The notes under the pieces were generated by a model. It worked only from the letters and a program-made list of their open reading frames with translations, made no database searches and was not told where the DNA came from. DNA of 45,819 nucleotides from Syntrophomonas sp. UBA4807. GTDB taxonomy: Bacteria; Bacillota; Syntrophomonadia; Syntrophomonadales; Syntrophomonadaceae. Shown here piece by piece: positions 24,792 through 34,652 of this stretch; within the stretch, counting starts at the first letter, position 1, and every line of letters begins with the position of its first letter. Where the stretch lies: assembly GCA_002402575.1 (NCBI GenBank), contig DHGD01000147.1, positions 1 to 45,819 on the forward strand, read 5' to 3'. Both the position numbers and the translations under genes were made by a program.

Positions 24792-25313
24792 TTACATTTT
24801 TTCAACCGCTGGATACTCCACTCCGAATGTATCTACCTCGACTTTTTTGATACGCTGTTCGGTGAGGGGCTTATCCATGCGATCCCGCTTTTGGGATACA
24901 ATCTGATCCACCGCATCCATACCAGCGGTCACTTTGCCAAAGGCGGCATATTGCCCGTCCAGGTGGGGAGCTTTTTCCACCATGATAAAAAACTGTGATC
25001 CGGCGCTGTCGGGGCTCATGCTGCGGGCCATAGACATAACCCCGCGGTCGTGTTTAAGGTCGTTTTTGAAACGGTTGGAACTGAATTCGCCGCGAATGGC
25101 GTATCCTGGACCGCCGGTGCCGGTTCCTTTAGGGCAGCCGCCTTGAATCATAAAACCGGGGATGACCCGGTGAAAGGTGAGCCCATCATAAAAGCCGCTT
25201 TTGACCAAAGAGACGAAATTGTTTACCGTATTGGGAGCCGCCTCTGGGTAAAGTTCTGCTTTAATCACGGCTCCATTATCCATTTCGATTGATACAACCG
25301 GGTTGGTACTCAT
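24792..25313 (-). CDS. Peptidyl-prolyl cis-trans isomerase, cyclophilin type
   Basis: A 173-aa cyclophilin. The signature FHRVIPGFMIQGGCP holds the catalytic Arg and Phe, and the later block GSQFFIM contains the second part of the active site. No signal peptide is present, so it acts in the cytoplasm, speeding proline isomerisation during folding. The start ATG 25313 has AAAGGAAG upstream. An extended -10 promoter lies before it. Confidence 0.95.
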   Translation of the reverse strand: MSTNPVVSIEMDNGAVIKAELYPEAAPNTVNNFVSLVKSGFYDGLTFHRVIPGFMIQGGCPKGTGTGGPGYAIRGEFSSNRFKNDLKHDRGVMSMARSMSPDSAGSQFFIMVEKAPHLDGQYAAFGKVTAGMDAVDQIVSQKRDRMDKPLTEQRIKKVEVDTFGVEYPAVEKM

Positions 25314-25342
25314 AACATCTTCCTTTCAAGTTTGCTAGGGCT

Positions 25343-25351
25343 ATTATACCA
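25343..25351 (-). promoter_or_regulatory. Extended -10 promoter of the cyclophilin gene
   Basis: On the minus strand TGGTATAAT gives a perfect -10 hexamer with the TGn extension. The -35 region is poor, as expected for an extended -10 promoter. It lies 29 bp before the start codon. Confidence 0.5.
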
Positions 25352-25468
25352 GATGTGCGGATAAATTCCATTTTTACTGATCAGCCGGTTCCGGCCAGAC
25401 TATGTGCGGCGGATAATTGTCGATATAATAGAAATTGGCATCATTATATAATGAAAAGAGTGAGTAAA

Positions 25469-26602
25469 ATGAATGACTCAAAATACTATATCCGGGCAGG
25501 TTTGGCCGGAACTGCCCTGCTCAGTGCCGTAGCCCTCGCCGTGCCGCTCCCTCAGGCTGTACAGGGGGCGCTGTTTTTAAGCTTGGGTTTGGTTTTAACG
25601 GTCTTGGCAGCGGCCTATTCGAAAAACCTCGATACTCTCAACCTGCAGGGCAGAATTATCGGCGGCATGGCAGAACTACATAAGCAAAATAATGCTGACC
25701 GGGCTGCACAGACAGTTGAAAAAACTCTGGAGCGCCTTTTCCCCCGAGCTGAACTGTTTTTGTATCCTCCCTCAGGAGACAATTCCGCCCCAGCCATGGG
25801 ATGGGAGGCGGCTATGCGGTTTATCGGTCCCAGTATAACTGAAGATACGGTGGTAATGGCAAGCTGCTCACCGGGAAAGCAGCTTCTGCCCGAAGGGGTG
25901 AAGAATCTGGCGGTGCTGCCGCTGCAAGGCAATGTCCAGGCCATATTGCTGGTCAACCTGCCAACTCAAACCAGCCGCCGCAACCTGAAGCTGGTTTTGG
26001 ATACCCTTCATTCCCATTTCAAAGTGGTGGCCAGCCGGCTGCAGCATCAGCAACAGCAACATGAGCTTGGGGAAGAAATTCTGCAGGCTGCGGTCGCCGC
26101 CCTGGAAAGCCCTGATCCGCTGTTCTGCGGGCACTCCGCCAGGGTAGCCCATATGAGCGGCCTTATCGGGAAGAAGCTGGGCTTATGCGAAGAGGATCTG
26201 CAGCAACTGGCCGGGGCTGCCTGGTTGCATGACATGGGGCGCTGGGTAACTGTTGCCGATTCCGACCAGCCCGAATTGGACCACGCCTCCCGGGGAGCCC
26301 GGTTCATGCCCGACACCCCATCCCTGGCCGCAGTAAAGTCAGCCGTGGGCCATCATCATGAACGCTATGACGGCAGCGGTTACCCTGATGGGCTGAAATA
26401 CACCGATATTCCTATGGCGGCTCGTATCATTGCGGTGGCCGACATCTATGACGCACTTACCAAACTGGGCGCCGAGGGAGACAATTTGGAGCCCCAGGCG
26501 GCTCTTGGTGTGATAAAAAAGGCTGTCGGTACCCAGTTCGATCCCCTGGTGGTGGCGGCTTTCGAAGAGGCCGCCGCCGGTTTTGCGAACCAGAACGATT
26601 AA
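25469..26602 (+). CDS. Membrane-bound HD-GYP domain protein (candidate c-di-GMP phosphodiesterase)
   Basis: A 377-aa protein. Two N-terminal hydrophobic segments (about 9-27 and 29-47) precede a GAF-like region (about 60-200) and a C-terminal HD-GYP domain (about 210-370). The metal-binding pair is His254-Asp255 in LHDMGRW, and the signature HHHERYDGSGYP holds Gly304-Tyr305-Pro306. HD-GYP proteins degrade cyclic di-GMP or related dinucleotides. The start is uncertain: ATG 25469 has a weak GAGTGAG, and ATG 25451 gives six more residues. It is divergent from the cyclophilin gene and 131 bp before the surface-protein cluster. Confidence 0.87.
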   Translation: MNDSKYYIRAGLAGTALLSAVALAVPLPQAVQGALFLSLGLVLTVLAAAYSKNLDTLNLQGRIIGGMAELHKQNNADRAAQTVEKTLERLFPRAELFLYPPSGDNSAPAMGWEAAMRFIGPSITEDTVVMASCSPGKQLLPEGVKNLAVLPLQGNVQAILLVNLPTQTSRRNLKLVLDTLHSHFKVVASRLQHQQQQHELGEEILQAAVAALESPDPLFCGHSARVAHMSGLIGKKLGLCEEDLQQLAGAAWLHDMGRWVTVADSDQPELDHASRGARFMPDTPSLAAVKSAVGHHHERYDGSGYPDGLKYTDIPMAARIIAVADIYDALTKLGAEGDNLEPQAALGVIKKAVGTQFDPLVVAAFEEAAAGFANQND

Positions 26603-26733
26603 GGCCGGATACATAGGGATTTAGTTGCTCATTTTTTCAGCCAGTCCAGACTTAAAGTAGGCTTCTGAAGTAACCGATATAACTAGGGAAGAGATTTACG
26701 ACCTTGGGGTTTGATTGCTTAAGGAGGGGGACT

Positions 26734-29700
26734 ATGAGACAAAACACCCCGGGCGCATTAATCCGGTTAAAGCACCTGACCTGGTTAATGATCGGTTTAG
26801 CGGCCCTAACCTGCTTCTGGTGCGGCCAACTGCAGCCGGCAGAGGCTTTTGACGCGCTGAATTATAAAATTGATTCAATCACTGTCTTCAAGGTTTATAA
26901 CAGTGAACGGCAGTTGGAAGAACGCCGAGTGCTGATCACCGGCCAGTATTTGAAAGATGCCTCAGTGGGAATGATTACCAGCAGCGGCTATGAGGAACTG
27001 AAGCAGCGCTTAAATAATACCGACGGCCTGTTGCAGTTTGCCATTGACCAGGAGCAAACCGGAAATTATCTGGTCATAGAAGGCGTTTCTATTGCTATCC
27101 ATGAAGGGGCTATGCCCGGCCTAACAGGAGTGGACCGCAGGGTGCGGGTGGGTGTGGACGACCTCTGTCTCAGCGGCACCAACCTCAACGCAGTCAGTCA
27201 GGTCCCTGGCGTAACGGCCGGTTATGAACATGATGGCGCCTACGTCCCATTGGATAATGACTATTTCAACGCCGAGACCCGGGTCTGCATACCCAAGCCC
27301 AGCGGAGTGCTGGGATGGCAAAATCTCATATTCGAAAAGACTGAAAACTCGTCATACGAACATCTCGGGATCACTCAGACTGTGGTCATAATTGTTAAAC
27401 ACACCTATAAGGAGCAATTTCGCTTCGTCCAGGATTTGCCGGTGGCAGGATTGGAGATGTACCCTAACCGTGGGCGGGCCGGATCCAAGCTGATATTTCA
27501 AGCTCCACACGCCCAGCTCAATACTTATGAGGTGTTCTTCCTCAAAAACATTGATGGCACCGATCCCTACACCGTCATTAACCAAGGCCAAAACCGTACT
27601 TTTCAGAGCAATGTTAATAATATGGATATACTCACCGTGGAAGTGCCTGATTTGCCGGTTGGGGAATATTATGTAGTTCTAACTAATCCGGTGGCTGCAG
27701 GATTTGATCCCATGGAACAGGTAGTGCAGGAAATGATTGTGGGAAGTCCGCAGTACCAGAAGTTCACCATTATCGATGCAGAGATTCAGGCTGTGATCCT
27801 TGGAGTTCAGCCAGCCTCTGGACCGGATACGGGCGCCTTAGTAACTATCAGCGGTCAATATCTGGGAACTCTGAATATCCCTGAATTTGTTCCTGACGAG
27901 AACGCTATTCTCTTTCCAGAGCCGGCAGTCCCAACCAGGGAACTGCTGCTTAACTACGGTTCCGGCAGCTACCGCGGGGCTGAAGTAATTCAGTCCCAGC
28001 GCCGCATTAAAGTAATTATCGGCGACCAGGCCAGCTTTGTCCCCAGAGGCGACAACTCGGCTTATGATCTCAGTTTAGACCCCGAACTGGACATAATCAA
28101 GGTCAGCACCGCCGCAGTGGCGGATGCCAGCACCAATCCCCGCAAGGATGTGGTGGTGGAGACGGAGACCACGCTTACCAGGGCTGACGGAAGCGCCATA
28201 GTATTTCGCGAGCGGGCTGAATTGAAGGCCGGCTACACCTATATACCCAGTAAAATCGCCCCGCAGATAAGCGCCATCACCCCGGACAAGATACAGGTTA
28301 TCGCCAGTGGGGCGGAATGGCTGCTGCCGGAGCCGCGTCTGGCGGTCATCACCGGCAGCAATTTTGCGGTCACCCGCTTCACCAACAGTCAGGGACAGGA
28401 GATGGTGCGCTATCCCATCATCGAATTGGGAGCGGATGTGATCCTGGACAAGAATGCTGATCCGGGGTTGAATTTGCGGGTTTTTGACAAATTTGGCCGG
28501 GAGGTTGACGGTACCGCAGGCAATGAACTAGGGAGCAGGATCCGTTTCGTCATCCCGGCCTCTTCCAGCCCCAACAGCCTGGGCAAGACTTATTTGAAAG
28601 TGATCAATCCCATCAAGAACTCTGCAGTTCCGGGACTTTCCGCACAACGCAACGATTTCGTCAGCTTTGTCAATCCGGAGGTCACGCGCCAGCCCATTAT
28701 CAGTGTGGTCAGTCCTGATGTGGTCACAGTGGACGGAGGAGAGAACGTCAGCATCGAAGGCAGCAACTTTATGGTGGGGGTAAAGGTCTTTATCGACGGC
28801 TTTGAGATCAATCCCCTCTCCCGCCAGGAAGATGGCAAGCGCATCACGCTCAAAGCCCCTCCGTGCCGTGAAGGCGAAACCCAGCTGCAGGTCATGAATC
28901 CTGAAGGAGCCATGGATACCGCGGTGTTTAACTATGTTCTCACCTACACCAATCCTAAAATAAGCAGCTTTTCGCCTCAAATAGGCAATACCGGCACCCT
29001 GGTCATGGTGAGGGGGGAAAATTTCCTGCAGCCGGAAGCGGTGCCGCCTGAAGTCAGCCCCTGGAAGCTGATCGGTACCCGCATCCTTTTGGAGGGACGG
29101 GAAATCAACCAGTATAACCGCAATGCCGAGAGCGGGCAGATAGAACTGCGGGATTACAGCAACCCGGCCCGCCCGCTGTTGGAAATCGTTAACCAGTCTG
29201 GCCTGTACCGCCTGCAACTGGCCGATTATTATACAGCTGTTGTGTTGCAGGACAGCTCGGCAAGTGGGACGCTGTTTACCCTGAATAAGGCTTATGACGG
29301 TAAAATTACTCTCAGCAATGGCTCTGATCTGAGCTTTCAGTTGGAATTGAACCCTCAGGGCGCTCTGAGCGCAGTCCGGGATGATGGCTCCAGATACCTT
29401 TGCTCTCTGTCCGCTGCGGGGCTGGAGATCTCCACCGAAACGCCGCTGCGCCTGACCATAAAGACCCCTTACCAGACAGATGGGGACAATAATATCAGTG
29501 GTCAACGGGTAAAAGTGGCGGACAGTTCGACCATATTGTTCTCTGTACCAATACTGGAGGCGGACGGCTACTATGACCTTACGGTGTTGAATCCAGACAC
29601 CAAAAGAGACAGCCGCTTGGATGAACAGGGCTTCTATTATTTTAAAATGCCGTCTTCCAAACCGACCATCACCGCACTAAACCCCGCTCAAGGCTCGGTT

Positions 29701-32700
29701 CAGGGAGGCTATAACATCAACATCCTGGGCTCCGGCTTGGAGGACAATGGTGTTACCAAGGTCAGGGTGTTCATCAATGGCATCGAGGTAAGCGCGGCTG
29801 ATACTCAGGTGAGCAGCCGCGGCGACGCCGTTAACGTAAAGGTCCCGGCGTATCCTGGGGATTTGCGCCGTGACAAGGGCACTGACCGCTTTGCGGCGCC
29901 GGTGGTAGTGGTAAACCCGGACGGGGCCAGCGCAGCGCGGGAAGAAGGTTTTACCTATGTGGTCCCTGCCAGCCATCCCCGCATTACCACCCTGACGCCT
30001 GTGCGCGGCAGCGGGGCCGGTTATGAGGTGGTGGAGATTAAAGGCACTGATTTCCGCTATTTCGAGCCCTATGACGATGCCAACCGCAATCAAATAAGAG
30101 ACGCCAACGAAGCCTTCATCGACCTCAACCACAACCAGCGCTGGGACAGTGAGGCCGACTGGAGCGATCTCGCCACCGACTGGAGGGAGCCAGTGGAGAT
30201 ACAGCACGGTCAGTATACCCATTACTATGACTCGCCGGTATTGCCGCAGATATATTTCGGCCGGCAGAAGGCCTATGTGGTGGAACTGAGCTCAGGATAC
30301 GCAAAGGTTCTAACCCCGCCTGCCAGCTCAGGGGCAGTCAAGGTCTACCTGCTCAACAATGATGCTGGTATAAGCAATACCATGAACTACACCTATGAGT
30401 CATTAAACCCGGTTATAACTAGTATCATTCCTGCGCTGGGCCCCAAACAGGGCCGCCAGTATGCTGAGATTCTGGGCCGGGGTTTTGCCGGCAGCAATAT
30501 GACCGTACTGCGCCGCGACAGCCGGGAGACTATCAACAGGCCGGTGATACGCTTCGGCAGCATTGACAACCGCAGCATCCCTCGCGACCAGCCCAATTCC
30601 GGCAGAATAGACAATGGCATGGCCCGGGTGGAGGTGGAGGGGGGCCTGAGTGTGGAATACCAGGCTGGCGGCACTGTCCAACTGATGCTAAAAGAGCGCG
30701 AGCAGACCTTCACCGCCAGTTTTGCCTACGATGACACCCCGGTTTACATTCCGTTGGAGGAATTACGCTTAGAGGGCGATAGCGGCACCGCCTATGGGGG
30801 CTATGAATGGTGCCGGGTCAGTGTGGAGGAGCGCCGCCTCATTGTGGAACGCGGCTATTGCCCGCAAACTGAATTGCTGTCAGGCGGGCAGGTGGCAATA
30901 ACAACTCCCGGCTACTATACCATAGGCCAGGTGCCGGTCAGGCTCTACAATCCGGATGGCAGCCAGGCGCAGACTCAGTATGAATATATGCATCCTGACA
31001 GCCAGCCGCAGATCGTCAACATTACCCGTGATGGCAGCGAGCCCCGCGAGGTCATCATTGAAGGCAATACCTGGCGCATATTGAAAATGGATGGCAACGC
31101 CCAGGCGGTAATCAGTGTTTTAGGAGAGGATTTCCGCGAAGGGGCTAAGATACAGATAGGAGAACTGTTCTCTATTGTCCCCGCTGATATACGTTACCAA
31201 CTGCCCGGCAAGATGAGCTTCATCATGCCCCAGGCGCCGCCGCAGGCCATAGGCCGGTTATTACGGGTCGTGGTGATAAACCCGGACGGGGGCACGGCAT
31301 CGTCAGACCAGATTCCCGGCCGGACAGGGATTTATATTCAATTCACCAGCGGAGAAAGCAATCCCGGGCTTAGCGGCATTATTCCCGCCCTGGGGCCTGC
31401 CGGCGGCGGGACGGCAGTACAACTGACAGGCAGCGATTTACGCGACAACATTGACGGCTACGACAGCTCCTTGAGAGTGTTTATGGGGGGGGTAGAAGTG
31501 CCGCCCCGCGATGTCACCTTCCTGGATTACAAAACCTGTCGCGTAATAACCCCGGCTCACAGTCCAGGCCAGGTGGACATAAAAATCGAAAATCCCGACG
31601 GGGTGCAGGCACGCCTGGAAGCAGGATATACCTTTATCAGCGAACCTCTCATAACGTCATTGTGGCTTAGCGAAAGTGCCGCGGGCGATACTCCCCTGAC
31701 CGACATTTCGGTTCTGGGGGGCCAGAAAATCAAGATTAAAGGCAACGGGTTTATGCCTGGCGCAGCAGTGGTGTTTAATCCCATACTGAACGAGCAGCAA
31801 CAGCCAGGCGGCGGGGAAACCGTTTACCGGACCGTTACTCGTGTGGCAGAGGGAGGCAGCTATCGGGAAAGCCAGCCGTGGGTACTGCAAGCGGGGCAGA
31901 TTGCGGCTGCGGAGGTGATTGACGCCAACACTCTGCAGGTAACCACTCCGGCTAATACTCCGGGGAGTGCCGGGATTATGGTGAAAAACCCCGATGGGGG
32001 AGCCAGCGGCACCATGGAATTGACTTATTCCCTGCCGCATTTGCCTGCTCCTGACGGAGTGGTGGCAGAGATCATTCATGATGATTATGCCGATTGCGAC
32101 CGTTATATAAGAGTGCATTGGACCCCGGTAGCTGGGGCAGTAAGCTACGAAACCTATGTGGTGGACGGCGATGAGACAGAATACATCGGGACTACGCCTC
32201 TGACCGCCTTTGTATATGAGAATTTAGAACCCAACCACAGCTATCGGTTCGTGGTCACAGCACTTGGAGATTTCGGCTCTTCGCCGCCGTCCCTGCACAG
32301 CAACCGGGTGCGCACCGGTTCCCAGGCCGGCTCCCCGGACACTGACGGCTCTCCGGGACAGAGCACCACAGTGCGGCGCAGCGGCGGCAAGGTGTTTTAC
32401 AACATCGGCAGCCGCGACCGCAGCTCATCCTGGTCCTTGGACCTCACGCAGGATGAACTGGCCGGGGCCGGCGAGGTGGAGGTGTCTTTTCCTGCGGCAG
32501 TTATAAGCGGCAATGGCAATGCCAGCATGCGTATCCGCGGCAAAGACTTCGAGATCCTTATCAGCCCCGGGGTATTTAATAATCAACAGCTTGATAAGGG
32601 AACGGACGGGGTCTGTTTCAGAATAGCCCCGGCTCAGGTGCAACCCGGTTTGCTGCCCGCCAATTGCCTGTCTGCCGCCTATAGCTTGGAGGCTGAGGTT

Positions 32701-32925
32701 TATAAAGGCAACCAGCGCAGTGAGATTGGTCAGCTGGCCGCAAACGTATCCCTCTTCTTTTCTTATGACCACCTCAAAGCGCAGTTGCGCCAGCTGAAGC
32801 AGGTCCGGCCCTGCCGCCTGGATGAGCTTTCCGGCGCTTGGGAGCCGCTGCCGGGAGACAGCGCGGGAGGATGGAATTATGTTGACCAGTTGGGAATTTA
32901 TTGTGTTATCGGGAACAGGGGGTAG
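26734..32925 (+). CDS. Giant exported multi-IPT/TIG domain surface protein with FN3
   Basis: A 2063-aa protein with a signal peptide (hydrophobic run about 17-32, cut near PAEAFD). It contains about ten IPT/TIG-like immunoglobulin-fold repeats. Recurrent openers are of the form I-x-x-[IL]-x-P-x-x-G-x-x-x-G followed by V-x-I-x-G-x-x-[FL], and closers read NPDG or NPEG. One repeat (about 1110-1145) carries two Asp/Asn-rich loops that look like EF-hand or dockerin-type calcium sites. A fibronectin type III domain lies near 1770-1865, then a linker and a beta-rich C-terminal domain. There is no LPxTG or SLH anchor of its own. ATG 26734 follows AAGGAGGGGG. It heads a four-gene cluster with an SLH protein, which may provide the wall link. 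Adhesion or a structural surface layer is likely. Confidence 0.9.
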   Translation: MRQNTPGALIRLKHLTWLMIGLAALTCFWCGQLQPAEAFDALNYKIDSITVFKVYNSERQLEERRVLITGQYLKDASVGMITSSGYEELKQRLNNTDGLLQFAIDQEQTGNYLVIEGVSIAIHEGAMPGLTGVDRRVRVGVDDLCLSGTNLNAVSQVPGVTAGYEHDGAYVPLDNDYFNAETRVCIPKPSGVLGWQNLIFEKTENSSYEHLGITQTVVIIVKHTYKEQFRFVQDLPVAGLEMYPNRGRAGSKLIFQAPHAQLNTYEVFFLKNIDGTDPYTVINQGQNRTFQSNVNNMDILTVEVPDLPVGEYYVVLTNPVAAGFDPMEQVVQEMIVGSPQYQKFTIIDAEIQAVILGVQPASGPDTGALVTISGQYLGTLNIPEFVPDENAILFPEPAVPTRELLLNYGSGSYRGAEVIQSQRRIKVIIGDQASFVPRGDNSAYDLSLDPELDIIKVSTAAVADASTNPRKDVVVETETTLTRADGSAIVFRERAELKAGYTYIPSKIAPQISAITPDKIQVIASGAEWLLPEPRLAVITGSNFAVTRFTNSQGQEMVRYPIIELGADVILDKNADPGLNLRVFDKFGREVDGTAGNELGSRIRFVIPASSSPNSLGKTYLKVINPIKNSAVPGLSAQRNDFVSFVNPEVTRQPIISVVSPDVVTVDGGENVSIEGSNFMVGVKVFIDGFEINPLSRQEDGKRITLKAPPCREGETQLQVMNPEGAMDTAVFNYVLTYTNPKISSFSPQIGNTGTLVMVRGENFLQPEAVPPEVSPWKLIGTRILLEGREINQYNRNAESGQIELRDYSNPARPLLEIVNQSGLYRLQLADYYTAVVLQDSSASGTLFTLNKAYDGKITLSNGSDLSFQLELNPQGALSAVRDDGSRYLCSLSAAGLEISTETPLRLTIKTPYQTDGDNNISGQRVKVADSSTILFSVPILEADGYYDLTVLNPDTKRDSRLDEQGFYYFKMPSSKPTITALNPAQGSVQGGYNINILGSGLEDNGVTKVRVFINGIEVSAADTQVSSRGDAVNVKVPAYPGDLRRDKGTDRFAAPVVVVNPDGASAAREEGFTYVVPASHPRITTLTPVRGSGAGYEVVEIKGTDFRYFEPYDDANRNQIRDANEAFIDLNHNQRWDSEADWSDLATDWREPVEIQHGQYTHYYDSPVLPQIYFGRQKAYVVELSSGYAKVLTPPASSGAVKVYLLNNDAGISNTMNYTYESLNPVITSIIPALGPKQGRQYAEILGRGFAGSNMTVLRRDSRETINRPVIRFGSIDNRSIPRDQPNSGRIDNGMARVEVEGGLSVEYQAGGTVQLMLKEREQTFTASFAYDDTPVYIPLEELRLEGDSGTAYGGYEWCRVSVEERRLIVERGYCPQTELLSGGQVAITTPGYYTIGQVPVRLYNPDGSQAQTQYEYMHPDSQPQIVNITRDGSEPREVIIEGNTWRILKMDGNAQAVISVLGEDFREGAKIQIGELFSIVPADIRYQLPGKMSFIMPQAPPQAIGRLLRVVVINPDGGTASSDQIPGRTGIYIQFTSGESNPGLSGIIPALGPAGGGTAVQLTGSDLRDNIDGYDSSLRVFMGGVEVPPRDVTFLDYKTCRVITPAHSPGQVDIKIENPDGVQARLEAGYTFISEPLITSLWLSESAAGDTPLTDISVLGGQKIKIKGNGFMPGAAVVFNPILNEQQQPGGGETVYRTVTRVAEGGSYRESQPWVLQAGQIAAAEVIDANTLQVTTPANTPGSAGIMVKNPDGGASGTMELTYSLPHLPAPDGVVAEIIHDDYADCDRYIRVHWTPVAGAVSYETYVVDGDETEYIGTTPLTAFVYENLEPNHSYRFVVTALGDFGSSPPSLHSNRVRTGSQAGSPDTDGSPGQSTTVRRSGGKVFYNIGSRDRSSSWSLDLTQDELAGAGEVEVSFPAAVISGNGNASMRIRGKDFEILISPGVFNNQQLDKGTDGVCFRIAPAQVQPGLLPANCLSAAYSLEAEVYKGNQRSEIGQLAANVSLFFSYDHLKAQLRQLKQVRPCRLDELSGAWEPLPGDSAGGWNYVDQLGIYCVIGNRG

Positions 32926-32927
32926 AG

Positions 32928-34595
32928 ATGATGATCAGAAATATTATGGCAGGGGCGCTGACCTTGCTGCTCTTGTGCGCCGGGGGAATATACTGCCCGG
33001 CCTGGGGTGCGGATCTGGGCGTGATTGAAGGCTGTCTCCTGGAAATGAAACCCCCGGCTGAAACTTCGCCAGCCAGCCTGGCTATTGAAGACTACCAAGG
33101 GCAAGTGCACCGCCTGTCAGTGCCGGAGACGGCTTCTTGCTTTATAGACGGCATACCGGTACCATGGTCTGACCTGCAGCCTGGGGTGGAAGTGGTGGCG
33201 TCCGTACGAGGAGGGCAACTGGCCAGCCTGGAAGCCTTCTCAACTCCGCATCCGGGCTATATAGCACCCGGCAGCCTGACCGTAAAGGGCCTGGTGACCG
33301 CCATCAACCAGGATGAGATAACCGTGCTGGGAGACAACGGGACAGAAGGCCATTATATCCTGGCCCCCTTCACGAGCGTCATCCGCGCAGGACTGGCGGT
33401 GCCGCCTGACAGTCTCTATACTGGGGACCAGGTGATACTGTACTTTGATGATATCGACAGTGGCTTGATAAGCCGCATGGAGATTCAGGGCGATTCTATC
33501 CTGGTAGGCAACCTGTATCGCGCCGCGCTGCAGCTGGTCAATCCCGTGCAGGGCAGTTTGAGCTGTTCGCAGGTGGAATTGTTTAAGAATGGGAGCTGGC
33601 AGGCCAGTGCTTCGGCTATGAGCTGCGCCTACGATGACCTCAAGATATATCTGGGCGGACGCCAGGTGCTGGCCAGTAATTTAAAATATTACCGAGGCAA
33701 AACCGTCTATCTATTAACCAGGCGGGTAATGGGCCGGGAGGTAGTGGACCGGCTCATCGTCAAAGGCCAGACCGAATACACCTGCCGGGGTTGTGCAGAA
33801 GGGGTTAACTTCCTGACCGGGCAGTTTGAGCTGAACCAGAAAAACTTCATAATGGATTCCGGCACCATAATAATTAAGGACGGACGCTTGCAGCCTCCCG
33901 GGGCATTAAGCGACGGCAGCAGTCTCCTGGTCATAGCAGACAACTGGCTGGGGCAGACGCGCAGCAATATCGTGTATATACTCGACCAGGGCCTGAATAA
34001 TTCCAATCTGGGGCAGCAACGGCTCTATTATGGGCGTATCGACCTTATCACGGCTGACAGCCTGTGGCTTAAAAACCCGCAGCAATTGCAGAGTCACGTC
34101 TTTGCCGACGCCGGGGATGAAGTGCAGCTGTATTATGGCAGCGACAGCCGCATCTATGACAGCTCGGCGGACAAGTGGCTCGATATTACGGAAATAATGG
34201 CTGGATCGTATGCGGTGGATGAAGACAGTGAGTTCAGCGACAGCCGGGATTTAAAAGACTGGTACGGATATTTGTACTGTAAACAGGACCACATCATGGG
34301 CATGGTGGTGTGGCCTGAACGCAGCAATACCGATAAGCTGCGGGTGAGCACCGGTACGGTAGCCTCGGCTGCGCCGGATGTACTGTTAGGATGGAGTATA
34401 AACCTGGAAAACGGCTACGACTGGAGTCATCATAACAAGCAGTGGATGCCGAAAGGCGTGCCCCTTAAGCTGTCTTTGCATGACGCCCTGATCATCAAAA
34501 ACGGGCAGGCGATTACGCCCGCACAGCTCAAGAGCGGAGACCGTCTCTACCTGCTGCGCGACGATATACATATTCGCTTCGCGGTGGTCAAGTAA
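32928..34595 (+). CDS. Exported protein of unknown fold, surface cluster
   Basis: A 555-aa protein with a signal peptide (hydrophobic run about 6-22, cut near AWGADL). The mature part looks beta-rich, with recurring short stretches of the form G-x-V/L-x-x-I-x-x-D-x-I-T-V/L and GDxVxLYxxD, suggesting repeated small barrel-like units. A CRGC pair occurs in the middle. No known catalytic motif, SLH or TIG domain is recognised. It starts 2 bp after the giant gene's stop (ATG 32928 or 32931, GGGGGTAG upstream), so the two are coupled. It is probably a partner of the giant protein. Confidence 0.8.
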   Translation: MMIRNIMAGALTLLLLCAGGIYCPAWGADLGVIEGCLLEMKPPAETSPASLAIEDYQGQVHRLSVPETASCFIDGIPVPWSDLQPGVEVVASVRGGQLASLEAFSTPHPGYIAPGSLTVKGLVTAINQDEITVLGDNGTEGHYILAPFTSVIRAGLAVPPDSLYTGDQVILYFDDIDSGLISRMEIQGDSILVGNLYRAALQLVNPVQGSLSCSQVELFKNGSWQASASAMSCAYDDLKIYLGGRQVLASNLKYYRGKTVYLLTRRVMGREVVDRLIVKGQTEYTCRGCAEGVNFLTGQFELNQKNFIMDSGTIIIKDGRLQPPGALSDGSSLLVIADNWLGQTRSNIVYILDQGLNNSNLGQQRLYYGRIDLITADSLWLKNPQQLQSHVFADAGDEVQLYYGSDSRIYDSSADKWLDITEIMAGSYAVDEDSEFSDSRDLKDWYGYLYCKQDHIMGMVVWPERSNTDKLRVSTGTVASAAPDVLLGWSINLENGYDWSHHNKQWMPKGVPLKLSLHDALIIKNGQAITPAQLKSGDRLYLLRDDIHIRFAVVK

Positions 34596-34652
34596 TTGAG
34601 ACATTATGACGATACTCATTAAAATAAACTCCCTTAAAGGAGCGATAATAGC

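Noticed and set aside
28528..29505. 325-codon minus-strand frame inside the giant TIG gene
   Set aside because: The plus strand carries regular TIG repeats across it; the minus frame has no domain, no ribosome binding site, and arises from codon bias.
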